From assembly GCF_000819765.1 (NCBI RefSeq), contig NZ_CDBT01000048.1, forward strand, positions 40,640 to 74,648: a DNA stretch of 34,009 nt. Direction: 5' to 3'. Origin of the DNA: Aeromonas bivalvium. GTDB lineage: Bacteria; Pseudomonadota; Gammaproteobacteria; Enterobacterales; Aeromonadaceae. Positions 1 through 10,260 of this stretch are shown in pieces. The notes beneath the pieces are model-generated. The model saw only the letters and a list, made by a program, of their open reading frames with translations, had not been told where the DNA came from and did not search any database. Each line of letters starts with the position of its first letter. The first letter of the stretch is position 1. The translations under genes were made by a program, and so were the position numbers.

Positions 1-27
1 GCCCGCCATTGGCGGGCTTGGTTTTTT
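1..27 (+). terminator. Rho-independent terminator of a gene left of the window
   Basis: A perfect 7-bp stem (GCCCGCC, loop ATT, GGCGGGC) is followed by TTGG and six T residues on the plus strand. It therefore ends a plus-strand transcript entering from the left. It also lies just past the end of the minus-strand LysR gene and could serve that gene if A residues precede base 1, which cannot be seen. Confidence 0.7.
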
Positions 28-32
28 CGGGA

Positions 33-950
33 TCAGCGCGAGGGGCGCTCGCCACCTGGGTACTCGGGGGAAGAGGGGGCCTCCTGGGTCACCAGGCCGA
101 GAAAGGCCCGCATGGCGGGGGTGATGCTGTGCTGGCGCGTCATGAAGACGGTGCGACCCGCCTCGAGGGGCTCGAGGGGGTGGCAGACGAGATCCGCGAG
201 CTGGCTGGCGGAGCGGGCGAGGCCGGCGCTGACGACGGCCCAGCCCAGGCCGTGGCGTACGGCGCTCACCAGATGGAACAGGGAGTCGGTCTCGAGCACC
301 AGGTCCAGCGTGATCCCGGCCCGCTCGGCGGCGAGGTCCAGATAGGTGCGAAACTGCATGGTGCGACTGGGCAGCACCAGGGGCTGGTGTTGCAGGCTGG
401 CCAGGGTCATGGGGGCCGTCTGGGGCAGGGCGCTGGCCCGGCTCATCAGCACCGCCATCCGGTTGTCGCCCTGGGGGTAAAGATGAAAGGCGCGCTTGCC
501 GCCGCTGTGGTCAAATCCCAACCCTATGTCGCACTGGTGCAGCTCCAGCTGGGAGATGAGCGCCTCGTTGCTCAGCACCGACAGGCGGATGACGATATCT
601 GGGTAGCACTGCCTGCACCGGGCAATGAGCGGCATGATGTCGACGTTGGACTGGGGCACTATGCCGATGCGCAGGGTACCCGAAAGCTCGCCGTGAAACA
701 GTGCCAGCTCCTGCTTGAGTGCTTCCTGCTCCAGCAGCATCCGCTCGGCATAGCGGCGCACCAGCTCACCGGCCTCGGTGAGGGCGACGAACTGGCTGGT
801 GCGCACCACCAGATCGGTGCCGACGTTCTTCTCCAGGGCCGTGATGCTGGCCGACAGGGTGGGCTGGGTGATGTGGCAGGCCTTGGCGGCCTTGGCAAAG
901 TGGCGGTGTCTGGCCAGTTCATGAAAATAGTGCAGCTGCTTGATGTTCAT
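33..950 (-). CDS. LysR-family transcriptional regulator
   Basis: This is a 305-residue protein of normal LysR length. The N-terminal winged helix-turn-helix spans about residues 1-60 (MNIKQLHYFHELARHRHFAK, then ITQPTLSASITALE), followed by a linker helix and a two-lobed effector-binding domain from about residue 90. The start is the ATG at 950, because the LysR signature begins directly there. It is transcribed away from fdhD, the usual arrangement for a LysR regulator controlling its divergent neighbour. The shared gap contains a dyad of the T-N11-A type that suits such a protein. The inducer and the true targets cannot be read from sequence; a role in formate or molybdoenzyme metabolism is inferred from position alone. 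Confidence 0.9.
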   Translation of the reverse strand: MNIKQLHYFHELARHRHFAKAAKACHITQPTLSASITALEKNVGTDLVVRTSQFVALTEAGELVRRYAERMLLEQEALKQELALFHGELSGTLRIGIVPQSNVDIMPLIARCRQCYPDIVIRLSVLSNEALISQLELHQCDIGLGFDHSGGKRAFHLYPQGDNRMAVLMSRASALPQTAPMTLASLQHQPLVLPSRTMQFRTYLDLAAERAGITLDLVLETDSLFHLVSAVRHGLGWAVVSAGLARSASQLADLVCHPLEPLEAGRTVFMTRQHSITPAMRAFLGLVTQEAPSSPEYPGGERPSR

Positions 951-1010
951 GGCGAGCGGGGATGAGCGGAGAATGGTGTTAAAAATTAATCAATTGAAAT
1001 TGCCAGGTCA

Positions 1011-1025
1011 ATAGAACTGCTCTAT
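1011..1025. promoter_or_regulatory. Candidate LysR-type operator
   Basis: The 15-base sequence ATAGAACTGCTCTAT is a dyad (ATAGA-N5-TCTAT) containing the T-N11-A pattern typical of LysR recognition. It sits between the divergent LysR gene and fdhD, about 60 bases before the regulator start and 83 before the fdhD start. The position suits autoregulation or control of fdhD. Binding is inferred. Confidence 0.45.
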
Positions 1026-1107
1026 CGGGATATAGATTTATTTCATTGGTTTTGCACCACCGGGCTCTCTAAACTTGGATGCAATCTGCATTTTTAGGTC
1101 AACCCTT

Positions 1108-1888
1108 ATGCCCGAATACAGTCCCGTCACCGCCCCGGTCTGGCCCCCGCTGGATCATCTGGTGGAGGAGGTGGCGGTTGCCATCAATATCAATGGCATC
1201 AACCATGCCGTGATGATGGCGACCCCGGACGATCTGGACGACTTTGCCATCGGCTTTCTGTTTGGCGAGTCCATCATTGCCCACAATCACGAGGTGCATG
1301 ATATCCGGGTCTCCCACGCAGAGCAGGGGCTGGTGCTGGATGTGACCATCGCCAATCGCTGCCTGGCCCGGCTCCAGTCGCGCCGGCGCAGGCTGACCGG
1401 GGCGACGGGCTGCGGCATCTGCGGGGTGGAGGCCGTCGGGCAGGTCTTTCCCGAGGTGAATCCCTTGCCCCCGGTTCCCCCCCTGGATGGTGAGCTGCTG
1501 GCCGGATTGCGAGCGCAGATCGCCCGCTGGCAGCTCAAGGGGCAGCGGCACGGGGCTCTCCATGCGGCGCTGGCGCTGGATGGGCAGGGACGAGTCCTGC
1601 ACTGCCGGGAGGACATAGGGCGCCACAATGCCCTCGACAAGCTGATCGGCCTCTTGCTGCGTCGGCAACTTGCCTGCGACACCCTGGTGGTGACCAGTCG
1701 CTGCGGCAGCGAGCTGGTGCAAAAGGCTGCCCAGTACGGTGCCCGCCACCTGGTCTGTCTCGCTTCCCCCAGCCAGCTTGCGGTCAGGCTGGCCCTCAAA
1801 TACCACCTCAATGTCGTCCATATCCCCAAATTTGATGCCCCGGTCAGCTACTCCAGCTATTCCTCGGCAGATCCCATCGGAGAGTGCC

Positions 1889-1902
<14 letters not shown>
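1108..1902 (+). CDS. fdhD: FdhD, formate dehydrogenase accessory sulfurtransferase
   Basis: The product has 264 residues. FdhD carries sulfur from the cysteine desulfurase IscS to the molybdenum-bis-MGD cofactor and is needed to activate formate dehydrogenases. The motif TGCGICGVE at about residues 100-108 supplies the two conserved cysteines (C102 and C105) of the family. The conserved region REDIGRHNALDK follows, and the C-terminal half has the usual FdhD fold signature (VTSRCGSELVQKA). I chose the ATG at 1108 because AGG at 1096 is suitably placed and MPEYSP resembles the family start; an in-frame ATG at 1075 is possible. The 3' end overlaps the next gene by 14 bases, which implies translational coupling with the molybdoenzyme. 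Cytoplasmic. Confidence 0.93.
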
Positions 1903-4180
<2,278 letters not shown>

Positions 4181-4203
4181 TGGAAGGGTGGGCTGGCCAA
4201 AAG

Positions 4204-4235
4204 AAAAAGCCCGTCACGCTGGTGACGGGCTTTTT
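4204..4235. terminator. Bidirectional terminator between ydeP-like gene and 6S RNA
   Basis: A 9-bp perfect stem (GCCCGTCAC, loop GCTG, GTGACGGGC) is flanked by AAAAA on the left and TTTTT on the right, so it works on either strand. On plus it ends the oxidoreductase transcript; on minus it follows the 6S RNA. Confidence 0.88.
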
Positions 4236-4241
4236 GCTGTT

Positions 4242-4423
4242 GGTACCCCGGAGATGCCGTTGCCGGTTTGGGCCCTTGAACCGTTGGTTCAAGGCGGGAA
4301 TCGAATCTGACCGCAGGCTTCTCGGTCGTGCCGAGCATGCGCAATAGCCAGAAGGCCGATCCCCTGTTGGGTATGATTATCGGCTCGGGGACTTGAACCG
4401 GCTGACAAACACTCCAGGGAATT
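4242..4423 (-). ncRNA. ssrS: 6S RNA
   Basis: The minus strand reads as a 6S RNA of about 182 nt, against 184 in E. coli. 6S RNA binds sigma-70 RNA polymerase holoenzyme as a promoter mimic and down-regulates transcription in stationary phase. Recognisable conserved blocks are AGTCCCCGAGCCGATA near the 5' end, GCATGCTCGGCACGACCGAG in the middle, and CCTTGAACCAACGGTTCAAG then GGCATCTCC near the 3' end. The two ends pair to close the rod-like structure. It lies just downstream of zapA on the same strand, the conserved gammaproteobacterial arrangement. The fau (ygfA) gene that follows 6S RNA in E. coli is not present. End positions are estimates from alignment by eye. Confidence 0.92.
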
Positions 4424-4440
4424 TTAAAACGGGTCGCACG

Positions 4441-4797
4441 TTAAGGCTGCTCGCCCTCTTCGTTGCTGACGACACCACTTTGTTCACTGCTGTCGCCATA
4501 ATGACCATGCTCGATCAGTGCCGCTTCTATGGTGCGTTGCAGCATCTTGATCCGCTTGTCCATGGTCTCAGAGTATTGGTGGTTCTTCTCTTTTTCAAGG
4601 CAAAGCTCGTGGCAGAAGTTGAGCGCCGCCATGATGGCCAACTGCTCATTGCTGGAGACCTTGGAGCGCTGACGCAGCTCCACAAGCTTGCTGGATAACT
4701 GGTCGGCGGCCTGGCGCAGGGCATCCTGCTGTCCCAAGGGACAAGATACCTTGTAGGGACGTCCCAAGACGACGATTTCTACGGCCTCTGTGCTCAT
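4441..4797 (-). CDS. zapA: ZapA, Z-ring-associated cell division protein
   Basis: The product has 118 residues. ZapA is a cytoplasmic protein that tetramerises, cross-links FtsZ protofilaments and stabilises the Z ring. The N-terminal globular part (VEIVVLGRPYKVSCPLGQQD) and the following long helix with coiled-coil character (residues about 25-95) are typical. The acidic tail EEGEQP is variable in the family. It is divergent from ygfB with about 170 bases between starts and is followed by 6S RNA on the same strand, the conserved zapA-ssrS order, so 6S RNA may be processed in part from a zapA transcript. Confidence 0.93.
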   Translation of the reverse strand: MSTEAVEIVVLGRPYKVSCPLGQQDALRQAADQLSSKLVELRQRSKVSSNEQLAIMAALNFCHELCLEKEKNHQYSETMDKRIKMLQRTIEAALIEHGHYGDSSEQSGVVSNEEGEQP

Positions 4798-4969
4798 GCC
4801 TTCCTCAATACGGCGGGATTGTTTCCGCCCTTATCCGTGTGGACAACTGGCCGGGACTATATAGCGCAGATGCAGAAGTTTCAAGGCCTTGCTGGCTCTG
4901 ACCGGGTGAGAATGCTAGGATCTTCGCCATCAATTCCGGCTATTTGACTGAACTTTGAGCGGATCCCAG

Positions 4970-5539
4970 ATGAGCAAGACAACCCCCCCCAATTACACGG
5001 CCCTGGCCGATCTGATGGAGCAGCACGAGCTGATGGCCACGGCAGTAGAGGCCCATGGCGTTATCTGCGGCCTCGTCTGCGGCGGCGTCACCCTGGATGA
5101 CAAGAGCTGGCTGGCGCCTTTTAACGATCTGGTCAACGATGGTTTCGGCCTGCCGGCCCAGGTGCGCCAGGCGATGTCGGAGCTCTACCAGAACGCCATC
5201 GAGAGCCTGATGGCCCAGAAGGGAGTGGAACTGTTGCTGCCCGGCGACGATGCCCCTCTGGACGAGCGCATCGATGCCCTGGTGGACTGGTCCCAGGCCT
5301 TCCTGGCCGGGTTTGGCGTGGTGCAGCAGGAGCTCTCCAAGGCTTCCGAGGAGCTGCAGGAGATGATCCAGGACATCGCCAACATCACCCAGGTGTCGGA
5401 CGAGTTCGATCAGGAGGACGACGAGAACGAGGCGGCCTTCCTGGTGCTCTACGAGCACGTCAAGCTGGGGGTCATGATGAGCTTCGAGGAGTTTGGCAAG
5501 CGCCCGGACGCCCCGGTCGCGCCGCCCACCCTGCACTGA
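4970..5539 (+). CDS. ygfB: YgfB, UPF0149 family protein
   Basis: The product has 189 residues. It belongs to the YgfB/UPF0149 family of small, acidic, mostly helical cytoplasmic proteins. The conserved N-terminal stretch (LADLMEQHELMATAVEAHGV, then CGLVCGGV) and the C-terminal acidic helices are clear. I chose the ATG at 4970; a TTG at 4955 is in frame but lacks support. Its position divergent from zapA and upstream of ubiH is the E. coli order, except that pepP, which E. coli has between ygfB and ubiH, is absent. The molecular role is not well defined; in Pseudomonas a YgfB homologue affects ampC regulation. Confidence 0.9.
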   Translation: MSKTTPPNYTALADLMEQHELMATAVEAHGVICGLVCGGVTLDDKSWLAPFNDLVNDGFGLPAQVRQAMSELYQNAIESLMAQKGVELLLPGDDAPLDERIDALVDWSQAFLAGFGVVQQELSKASEELQEMIQDIANITQVSDEFDQEDDENEAAFLVLYEHVKLGVMMSFEEFGKRPDAPVAPPTLH

Positions 5540-5560
5540 TCCCGGTCCGGGGATCCCAGA

Positions 5561-5580
5561 ACGGGGCCGCCGCGCCCCGT
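5561..5580. other. Hairpin between ygfB and ubiH
   Basis: A 7-bp stem (ACGGGGC, loop, GCCCCGT) lies after ygfB, following a smaller GATCCC/GGGATC hairpin at 5538-5555. No T-run follows, so it is not a standard terminator. It may slow transcription or be a remnant of the lost pepP interval. Confidence 0.35.
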
Positions 5581-5688
5581 CGGGCTGCCCGGGTTGGCGG
5601 CGGTGGCCATTTTTGCCCGTGGCCTCCCATTGCGGCTGGGGCAACTGTGATAGCATGACCCCACGTTTTATCGGATTCTCTTCATCCC

Positions 5689-6933
5689 ATGTCTCACATC
5701 GATCCGACAGTTCCTCCTTCGTTACAGGCCGACGTCACCCTGGTCGGCGGCGGCATGAGCGGGGCCGTGCTGGCCCTGGCGCTCGCCGCCCTGCGTCGTC
5801 CCGATGGCACTCCCTTGCAGATAGTGCTGCTGGAGGCGAGCGTCCTCGAACAGGGCCCCCATCCCGGTTTCGATGCCCGGGCCATCGCTTTGGCCGCCGG
5901 TAGCTGCGAGGCCCTGGCCCGTCACGGGATCTGGTCCCGGCTCGCCCCTCATGCCAGCCCCATCACCCAGATCCATGTCTCCGACAGGGGACATCCTGGC
6001 CAGACCCGGCTGACGGCGGCGGAATACGGCTTGCCCGCCCTGGGTCAGGTGATCGAGCTCAGCGCCGCCGGTCAGGCCCTGCAGGAAGCCATCGCCCAGA
6101 CGGCCAACATCCGCATGCTCTGTCCGGTCCAGCTCACTGCCGTCACCCCCGGGGAGCAGGCCGTCGACCTGATCCTGGCATCGGGGCAGCCGATCTCGAC
6201 CCGGTTGCTGGTGGCGGCCGATGGCGGCCACTCCTTCGTGCGCCAGGCCCTCAAGATCCCGGTGCGTCGCCACGACTACGGCCAGAGCGCCGTGATAGCG
6301 ACGGTAAAAACCGCCGAGGATCCCGCCGGACGCGCCTTCGAGCGCTTCACCCAGGGGGGGCCTGTGGCGCTGTTGCCGATGCAGCAAGGGCTCAGCTCCC
6401 TGGTATGGAGTCTGCCGAGGGACGAGGCAGAGGTTGTCATGGCGCTCGATGACCAGGGGTTTCTCGACCAGTTGCAGCAGGCCTTCGGCTGGCGACTCGG
6501 CCGCTTTCTGCGTACCGGGGTGCGCCACTGCTACCCGCTGGCGCTCACCGCCGCCGACTATCCTCTGGGCCAGCGCACCGTGCTGGTGGGCAACGCCGCC
6601 CATCTGCTGCACCCGATCGCGGGGCAGGGCTTCAACCTCGGCATGCGCGATCTCGACGCCCTGTGCGCCGCCCTCTCCCATGCCCTGGCCCAGGAGGAGG
6701 ACATAGGCGGCTACCCGGTGCTCGCTCGCTACTGGCAGTGCCGCCAGGGCGATCAGGAGGCGACCATCTGGCTCACCTCTTCCCTGGCCCGGCTCTTCTC
6801 CAATGACCTGGCCCCCCTGGTGGCCGGTCGCAACCTGGCCCTCGCCCTGATGGCGCGGCTGCCCTGTCTCAAGGAGCCCCTGGCGCGCCAGACCCTGGGA
6901 TTCCAGCCCCCGTTTCCTGCCCGCAAGGAGTAA
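5689..6933 (+). CDS. ubiH: UbiH, 2-octaprenyl-6-methoxyphenol hydroxylase
   Basis: The product has 414 residues. It is an FAD-dependent aromatic hydroxylase that acts late in ubiquinone ring synthesis. The dinucleotide-binding motif VGGGMSG lies at residues 19-25, a DG-containing motif (AADGGHSFVRQ) near residue 178, and the second FAD motif (VLVGNAAHLLHPIAGQGFNL) near 298-317. The ATG at 5689 starts the protein just before the first beta strand. The gene ends 3 bases before ubiI, so the two form one operon and probably contribute to the same Ubi complex. UbiH and UbiI are paralogues; this one is called UbiH from its first position and from the LEA.S.L..GPHPGFD.RAIAL region typical of UbiH. 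Confidence 0.92.
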   Translation: MSHIDPTVPPSLQADVTLVGGGMSGAVLALALAALRRPDGTPLQIVLLEASVLEQGPHPGFDARAIALAAGSCEALARHGIWSRLAPHASPITQIHVSDRGHPGQTRLTAAEYGLPALGQVIELSAAGQALQEAIAQTANIRMLCPVQLTAVTPGEQAVDLILASGQPISTRLLVAADGGHSFVRQALKIPVRRHDYGQSAVIATVKTAEDPAGRAFERFTQGGPVALLPMQQGLSSLVWSLPRDEAEVVMALDDQGFLDQLQQAFGWRLGRFLRTGVRHCYPLALTAADYPLGQRTVLVGNAAHLLHPIAGQGFNLGMRDLDALCAALSHALAQEEDIGGYPVLARYWQCRQGDQEATIWLTSSLARLFSNDLAPLVAGRNLALALMARLPCLKEPLARQTLGFQPPFPARKE

Positions 6934-6936
6934 GCC

Positions 6937-8169
6937 ATGGCCCATTACGATCTGATCATTGTGGGGGGCGGCATGGTGGGGCTGGCCCTCGCCGCCGCCC
7001 TGAAAGAGAGCCGCCTGCGGGTCGCCATCGTCGAGGGGCAGCTGCCCGACCCGCAGCTGGGGGAGGCGCCGGACAACAGGGTCAGCGCCCTGAGCCTGGC
7101 CAGCCAGCAGATACTGCGCGGGGTCGGTGCCTGGCAGGGCATCTGCTCCCGTCGCCTGCAGGGATACGGCCGGATGCAGGTGTGGGAGCGCGACAGCTTC
7201 GCCCGCATCGAATTCGATGCCGCCAGTCTCGGACTGGCGCACCTTGGCCACATCGCCGAGAACCGGGTCATCCAGCTGGCGCTGCAAGAGGCCATCGCCC
7301 ACCAGCGCCATATCGAGCTGCTGGCCCCAGTCAGCGCCAGTGCCCTGAGCCTGGGGCCCGATAGCGCCCTGCTGACCCTGAGCGATGGTCGCGTGCTGTC
7401 GGCCAGGCTGGTGGTGGCCGCCGATGGCGCCCACTCCTGGGTGCGCAAGCAGGCCGACATTCCGCTCACCAGCTGGGATTATGGTCATCACGCCCTGGTG
7501 GCCACGGTGCGCACGGGGGAAGCTCACGGCGCCGTGGCGCGCCAGATCTTCACCCCCGAAGGCCCGCTCGCCTTCCTGCCCCTGTGGCAGCCGGATCTCT
7601 GCTCCATCGTCTGGTCGGTGCCCGCGGCGCGGGCCGAGGCGCTGTGTGCCCTGGATGAAGAGGCGTTCAACCGCCAGCTCACGGCGGCGTTCGATGCCAG
7701 GCTCGGCCTGTGCAAGGTGGAGGGGGCGCGCAGTGCCATCCCCCTCACCGCCCGTTATGCCCGCGACTTTGCCCGGGAGCGGCTGGTGCTGGTGGGGGAT
7801 GCCGCCCACACCATACACCCCCTGGCGGGGCAGGGGGTCAACCTGGGGTTGCAGGATGCCGCCGCCCTGGCGCAGTGCCTGCTGGCCACGGTCGCCAGTG
7901 GCAAGGACATAGGGGCCCTGGCGGAGCTGCGCGGCTATGAACGCTGGCGCAAGACGGAGGCCGCCCGCATGCTGGCGGCCATGGAGGGGCTCAAGCGGCT
8001 GTTCGGGGGGAGTCATCCCCTCAAGAAACTGGTGCGGGGCCTGGGGCTGAGCGGGGTCGATGCCATGGCCCCGCTGAAGCAGAGCCTGATCCGCAGCGCC
8101 ATGGGGCTGGAGGGGGAGCTGCCGGCCCTGGCCCTGGGGGCCAGGGCCTCCTTGGCTGAAAAAAACTAA
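6937..8169 (+). CDS. ubiI: UbiI, 2-octaprenylphenol hydroxylase
   Basis: The product has 410 residues. This FAD monooxygenase (formerly VisC) hydroxylates C5 of the ubiquinone precursor ring. The FAD motif IIVGGGMVG lies at residues 7-15, the mid-protein motif AADGAHSWVRKQ follows, and the second FAD motif LVGDAAHTIHPLAGQG near 284-299 is intact. The region DNRVSALSLASQ matches UbiI rather than UbiH. The start ATG is 3 bases after the ubiH stop, with AAGGAG of the ubiH tail serving as ribosome binding site. It is the last gene of the ubiHI pair; a 385-base gap follows before gcvT. Confidence 0.92.
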   Translation: MAHYDLIIVGGGMVGLALAAALKESRLRVAIVEGQLPDPQLGEAPDNRVSALSLASQQILRGVGAWQGICSRRLQGYGRMQVWERDSFARIEFDAASLGLAHLGHIAENRVIQLALQEAIAHQRHIELLAPVSASALSLGPDSALLTLSDGRVLSARLVVAADGAHSWVRKQADIPLTSWDYGHHALVATVRTGEAHGAVARQIFTPEGPLAFLPLWQPDLCSIVWSVPAARAEALCALDEEAFNRQLTAAFDARLGLCKVEGARSAIPLTARYARDFARERLVLVGDAAHTIHPLAGQGVNLGLQDAAALAQCLLATVASGKDIGALAELRGYERWRKTEAARMLAAMEGLKRLFGGSHPLKKLVRGLGLSGVDAMAPLKQSLIRSAMGLEGELPALALGARASLAEKN

Positions 8170-8206
8170 TCCTAGTCGCCATATTTCACAAGAAAAGTAA
8201 TCCGAG

Positions 8207-8237
8207 AGGCTGGTGTGCTCATCTGAGCCGTCAGCCT
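8207..8237 (+). terminator. Probable terminator or leader hairpin after ubiI
   Basis: AGGCTG and CAGCCT enclose an inner GCTC/GAGC hairpin and are followed by TTAAT. The T-run is weak, so termination of ubiHI is only likely. The rest of 8238-8554 holds no gene: it is AT-rich to about 8400, then has a GC-rich leader before gcvT. Confidence 0.4.
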
Positions 8238-8418
8238 TTAATATGGGAAGGTGGCGAAACGTTTTCCTCTAAATTGTGACGAGACGGTAAAAATCAAAAT
8301 TTAACTCTGTAAAATGCCGGTCAATACTGTTTTTTCCGCTGTTTTTGTCATAGTGTTTGGCCGCTATCAGCATGTTGTGGATTAGTTTTTTTTAAGCAGC
8401 GCTTCGCGGTGCTTGTCT

Positions 8419-8424
8419 TATAAT
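8419..8424 (+). promoter_or_regulatory. Candidate -10 element of the gcv operon
   Basis: A perfect TATAAT lies about 130 bases before the gcvT start. No good -35 hexamer stands 16-18 bases upstream, which would fit an activator-dependent promoter, as gcvTHP is in E. coli (GcvA, Lrp). The GC-rich leader from about 8425 to 8540 can fold, but I do not recognise the conserved core of a glycine riboswitch in it. Confidence 0.4.
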
Positions 8425-8554
8425 CCGCGCCATCGAAGGAACCAGTCCCGCGTCGCCCCCAGGGAGGCCGGGAGCGAGCCCAGGCCCAGTGGCCGCCGGC
8501 CCAAGCCGCTCAAGGTGGGGCTGAGCCGGTCCAGGTTTTAAGGAAAAAACAGCG

Positions 8555-9652
8555 ATGACCCAGACTACCGTATTGCACCCCAAGCACCTGGAAGCCGGCG
8601 CCAAGATGGTCGATTTCCACGGCTGGGAGATGCCCATCAACTACGGCTCCCAGCTGGAAGAACACCATGCGGTGCGCACCCAGGCGGGCATGTTCGACGT
8701 CTCTCACATGACCATCGTCGATTTGACCGGCGAGCGGGTGAAAGCCTTCCTGCAATATCTGCTGGCCAACGACGTGGCCAAGCTCACCACCCCGGGCAAG
8801 GCGCTCTACAGCGGCATGCTGGCCGAGGATGGTGGCGTCATCGATGACCTCATCACCTATTACCTCGGCGACACCTTCTATCGCATGGTGGTCAACTCCG
8901 CCACTCGTGAAAAGGATCTGGCCTGGATCCGCCGGCACGCAGCGCCCTTCGCGGTGACGGTGACCGAACAGCCCGAGCTGGCCATGATTGCCGTGCAGGG
9001 CCCCGAGGCCAAGACCCTGGCCGCCAAGGTCTTCACCCCCGAGCAGAACGCCGCCGTGGCAGGCATGAAGCCCTTCTTCGGGGTGCAGGCCGGGGATCTC
9101 TTCATCGCCACCACGGGTTACACAGGTGAAGAGGGATACGAAATCGTGGTGCCAGAGCACCAGGCCTGCGATCTGTGGCAGGCGCTGCTGGACGCGGGCG
9201 TGGCCCCGTGCGGCCTGGGTGCCCGCGACACCCTGCGCCTCGAGGCGGGCATGAACCTCTATGGCCAGGATATGGACGAGGGGATCAGCCCGCTCGCCGC
9301 CAACATGGCCTGGACCATCGCCTGGGAGCCTGCCAGCCGCGATTTCATCGGCCGTGCCGCCCTCGAAGCCCAGAAAGCCGCCGGGGATCAGCCCAAGCTG
9401 GTGGGCCTGCTGATGGAAGAGAAAGGGGTGCTGCGTGCCGGCATGCCGGTCAGCTTCACCAGCGCGTCCGGCGAGCCCCGGGAAGGGGTGATCACCTCAG
9501 GCTCCTTCTCGCCCACACTGGGCCTCTCCATCGCCCTGGCCCGGGTGCCTCGCGACATCGGCGAGCAGGCCCAGGTCGAGATCCGCAAGAAGCTGGTGAC
9601 CGTGCAGGTGACCAAGCCGGCCTTTGTACGCAACGGTCAGAAATTGGTGTAA
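8555..9652 (+). CDS. gcvT: GcvT, aminomethyltransferase (T protein) of the glycine cleavage system
   Basis: The product has 365 residues, the usual length. T protein takes the aminomethyl group from lipoyl-H protein and transfers the one-carbon unit to tetrahydrofolate, releasing ammonia. The family N-terminus is clear ([15 protein letters not shown] at about 17-31, then MFDVSHM), as are the folate-binding middle ([11 protein letters not shown]) and the C-terminal barrel ([13 protein letters not shown]). AAGGAAAAAA precedes the ATG at 8555. It is first of gcvT-gcvH-gcvP, with gaps of 74 and 144 bases. Cytoplasmic. Confidence 0.96.
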   Translation: MTQTTVLHPKHLEAGAKMVDFHGWEMPINYGSQLEEHHAVRTQAGMFDVSHMTIVDLTGERVKAFLQYLLANDVAKLTTPGKALYSGMLAEDGGVIDDLITYYLGDTFYRMVVNSATREKDLAWIRRHAAPFAVTVTEQPELAMIAVQGPEAKTLAAKVFTPEQNAAVAGMKPFFGVQAGDLFIATTGYTGEEGYEIVVPEHQACDLWQALLDAGVAPCGLGARDTLRLEAGMNLYGQDMDEGISPLAANMAWTIAWEPASRDFIGRAALEAQKAAGDQPKLVGLLMEEKGVLRAGMPVSFTSASGEPREGVITSGSFSPTLGLSIALARVPRDIGEQAQVEIRKKLVTVQVTKPAFVRNGQKLV

Positions 9653-9726
9653 CGTTTAGCGTTTCGGGCCCGGGGCCTGCCCGGGGCCGTTCTGTTCAAT
9701 GATTCAAGTGAATAAAGGAAGCACAA

Positions 9727-10116
9727 ATGAGCCATATCCCGAGCGAACTGAAATATGCCACTTCCCACGAGTGGATCCGCGTCGAAGCCAACGGCGAGGC
9801 CGTGGTCGGCATCTCCGAGCACGCCCAGGATCTGCTGGGGGACATGGTGTTCGTTGACTTGCCGGAAGTGGGCAAGCAGGTCGGTGCCGGTGATGACTGC
9901 GCCGTGGCCGAGTCCGTCAAGGCCGCCTCCGACATCTACAGCCCGGTGAGCGGCGAGATCATCGCCGTCAACGAAGAGCTGGAAGGCAGCCCAGAGCTGG
10001 TCAACTCCGACCCCTACGGCGCCGGCTGGCTGTTCCGCATCAAGCTCGATGACGAGGGCGAGCTCGCCAACCTGCTGGATGCCGACGGCTACCAGAACGT
10101 GGTTGACGAAGAGTAA
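9727..10116 (+). CDS. gcvH: GcvH, lipoyl carrier (H protein) of the glycine cleavage system
   Basis: The product has 129 residues. H protein carries the aminomethyl intermediate between P, T and L proteins on a lipoyl arm. The lipoylated lysine is K65 in [11 protein letters not shown], the position used by E. coli GcvH. AAAGGAAG ends 6 bases before the ATG. After the stop, a GGGCCC/GGGCCC hairpin followed by TTTG (about 10127-10151) may be a weak attenuator between gcvH and gcvP. Confidence 0.97.
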   Translation: MSHIPSELKYATSHEWIRVEANGEAVVGISEHAQDLLGDMVFVDLPEVGKQVGAGDDCAVAESVKAASDIYSPVSGEIIAVNEELEGSPELVNSDPYGAGWLFRIKLDDEGELANLLDADGYQNVVDEE

Positions 10117-10260
10117 TGTCGCCCCGGGCCCTGCATCGCGCGGGGCCCTTTGCTATGGCCCCTCCCATCGCGCGAGGCGGCGCCGTGCCAGCCCCATTCC
10201 CCGCGGGCGGCCGCGACCATCAAGAACTGCTATCAGGCATAGCCACTAGGAAATAGGGAA

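Noticed and set aside
5722..8016. A 764-codon open frame on the minus strand across ubiH and ubiI
   Set aside because: It is antisense to two clearly recognisable FAD hydroxylases in GC-rich DNA, where long antisense frames arise by codon bias; its protein is low-complexity and like no family I know.
8190..8290. Glycine riboswitch in the ubiI-gcvT gap
   Set aside because: A GAGAGG and hairpins are present, but the conserved aptamer core is not recognisable; not reported as a feature.
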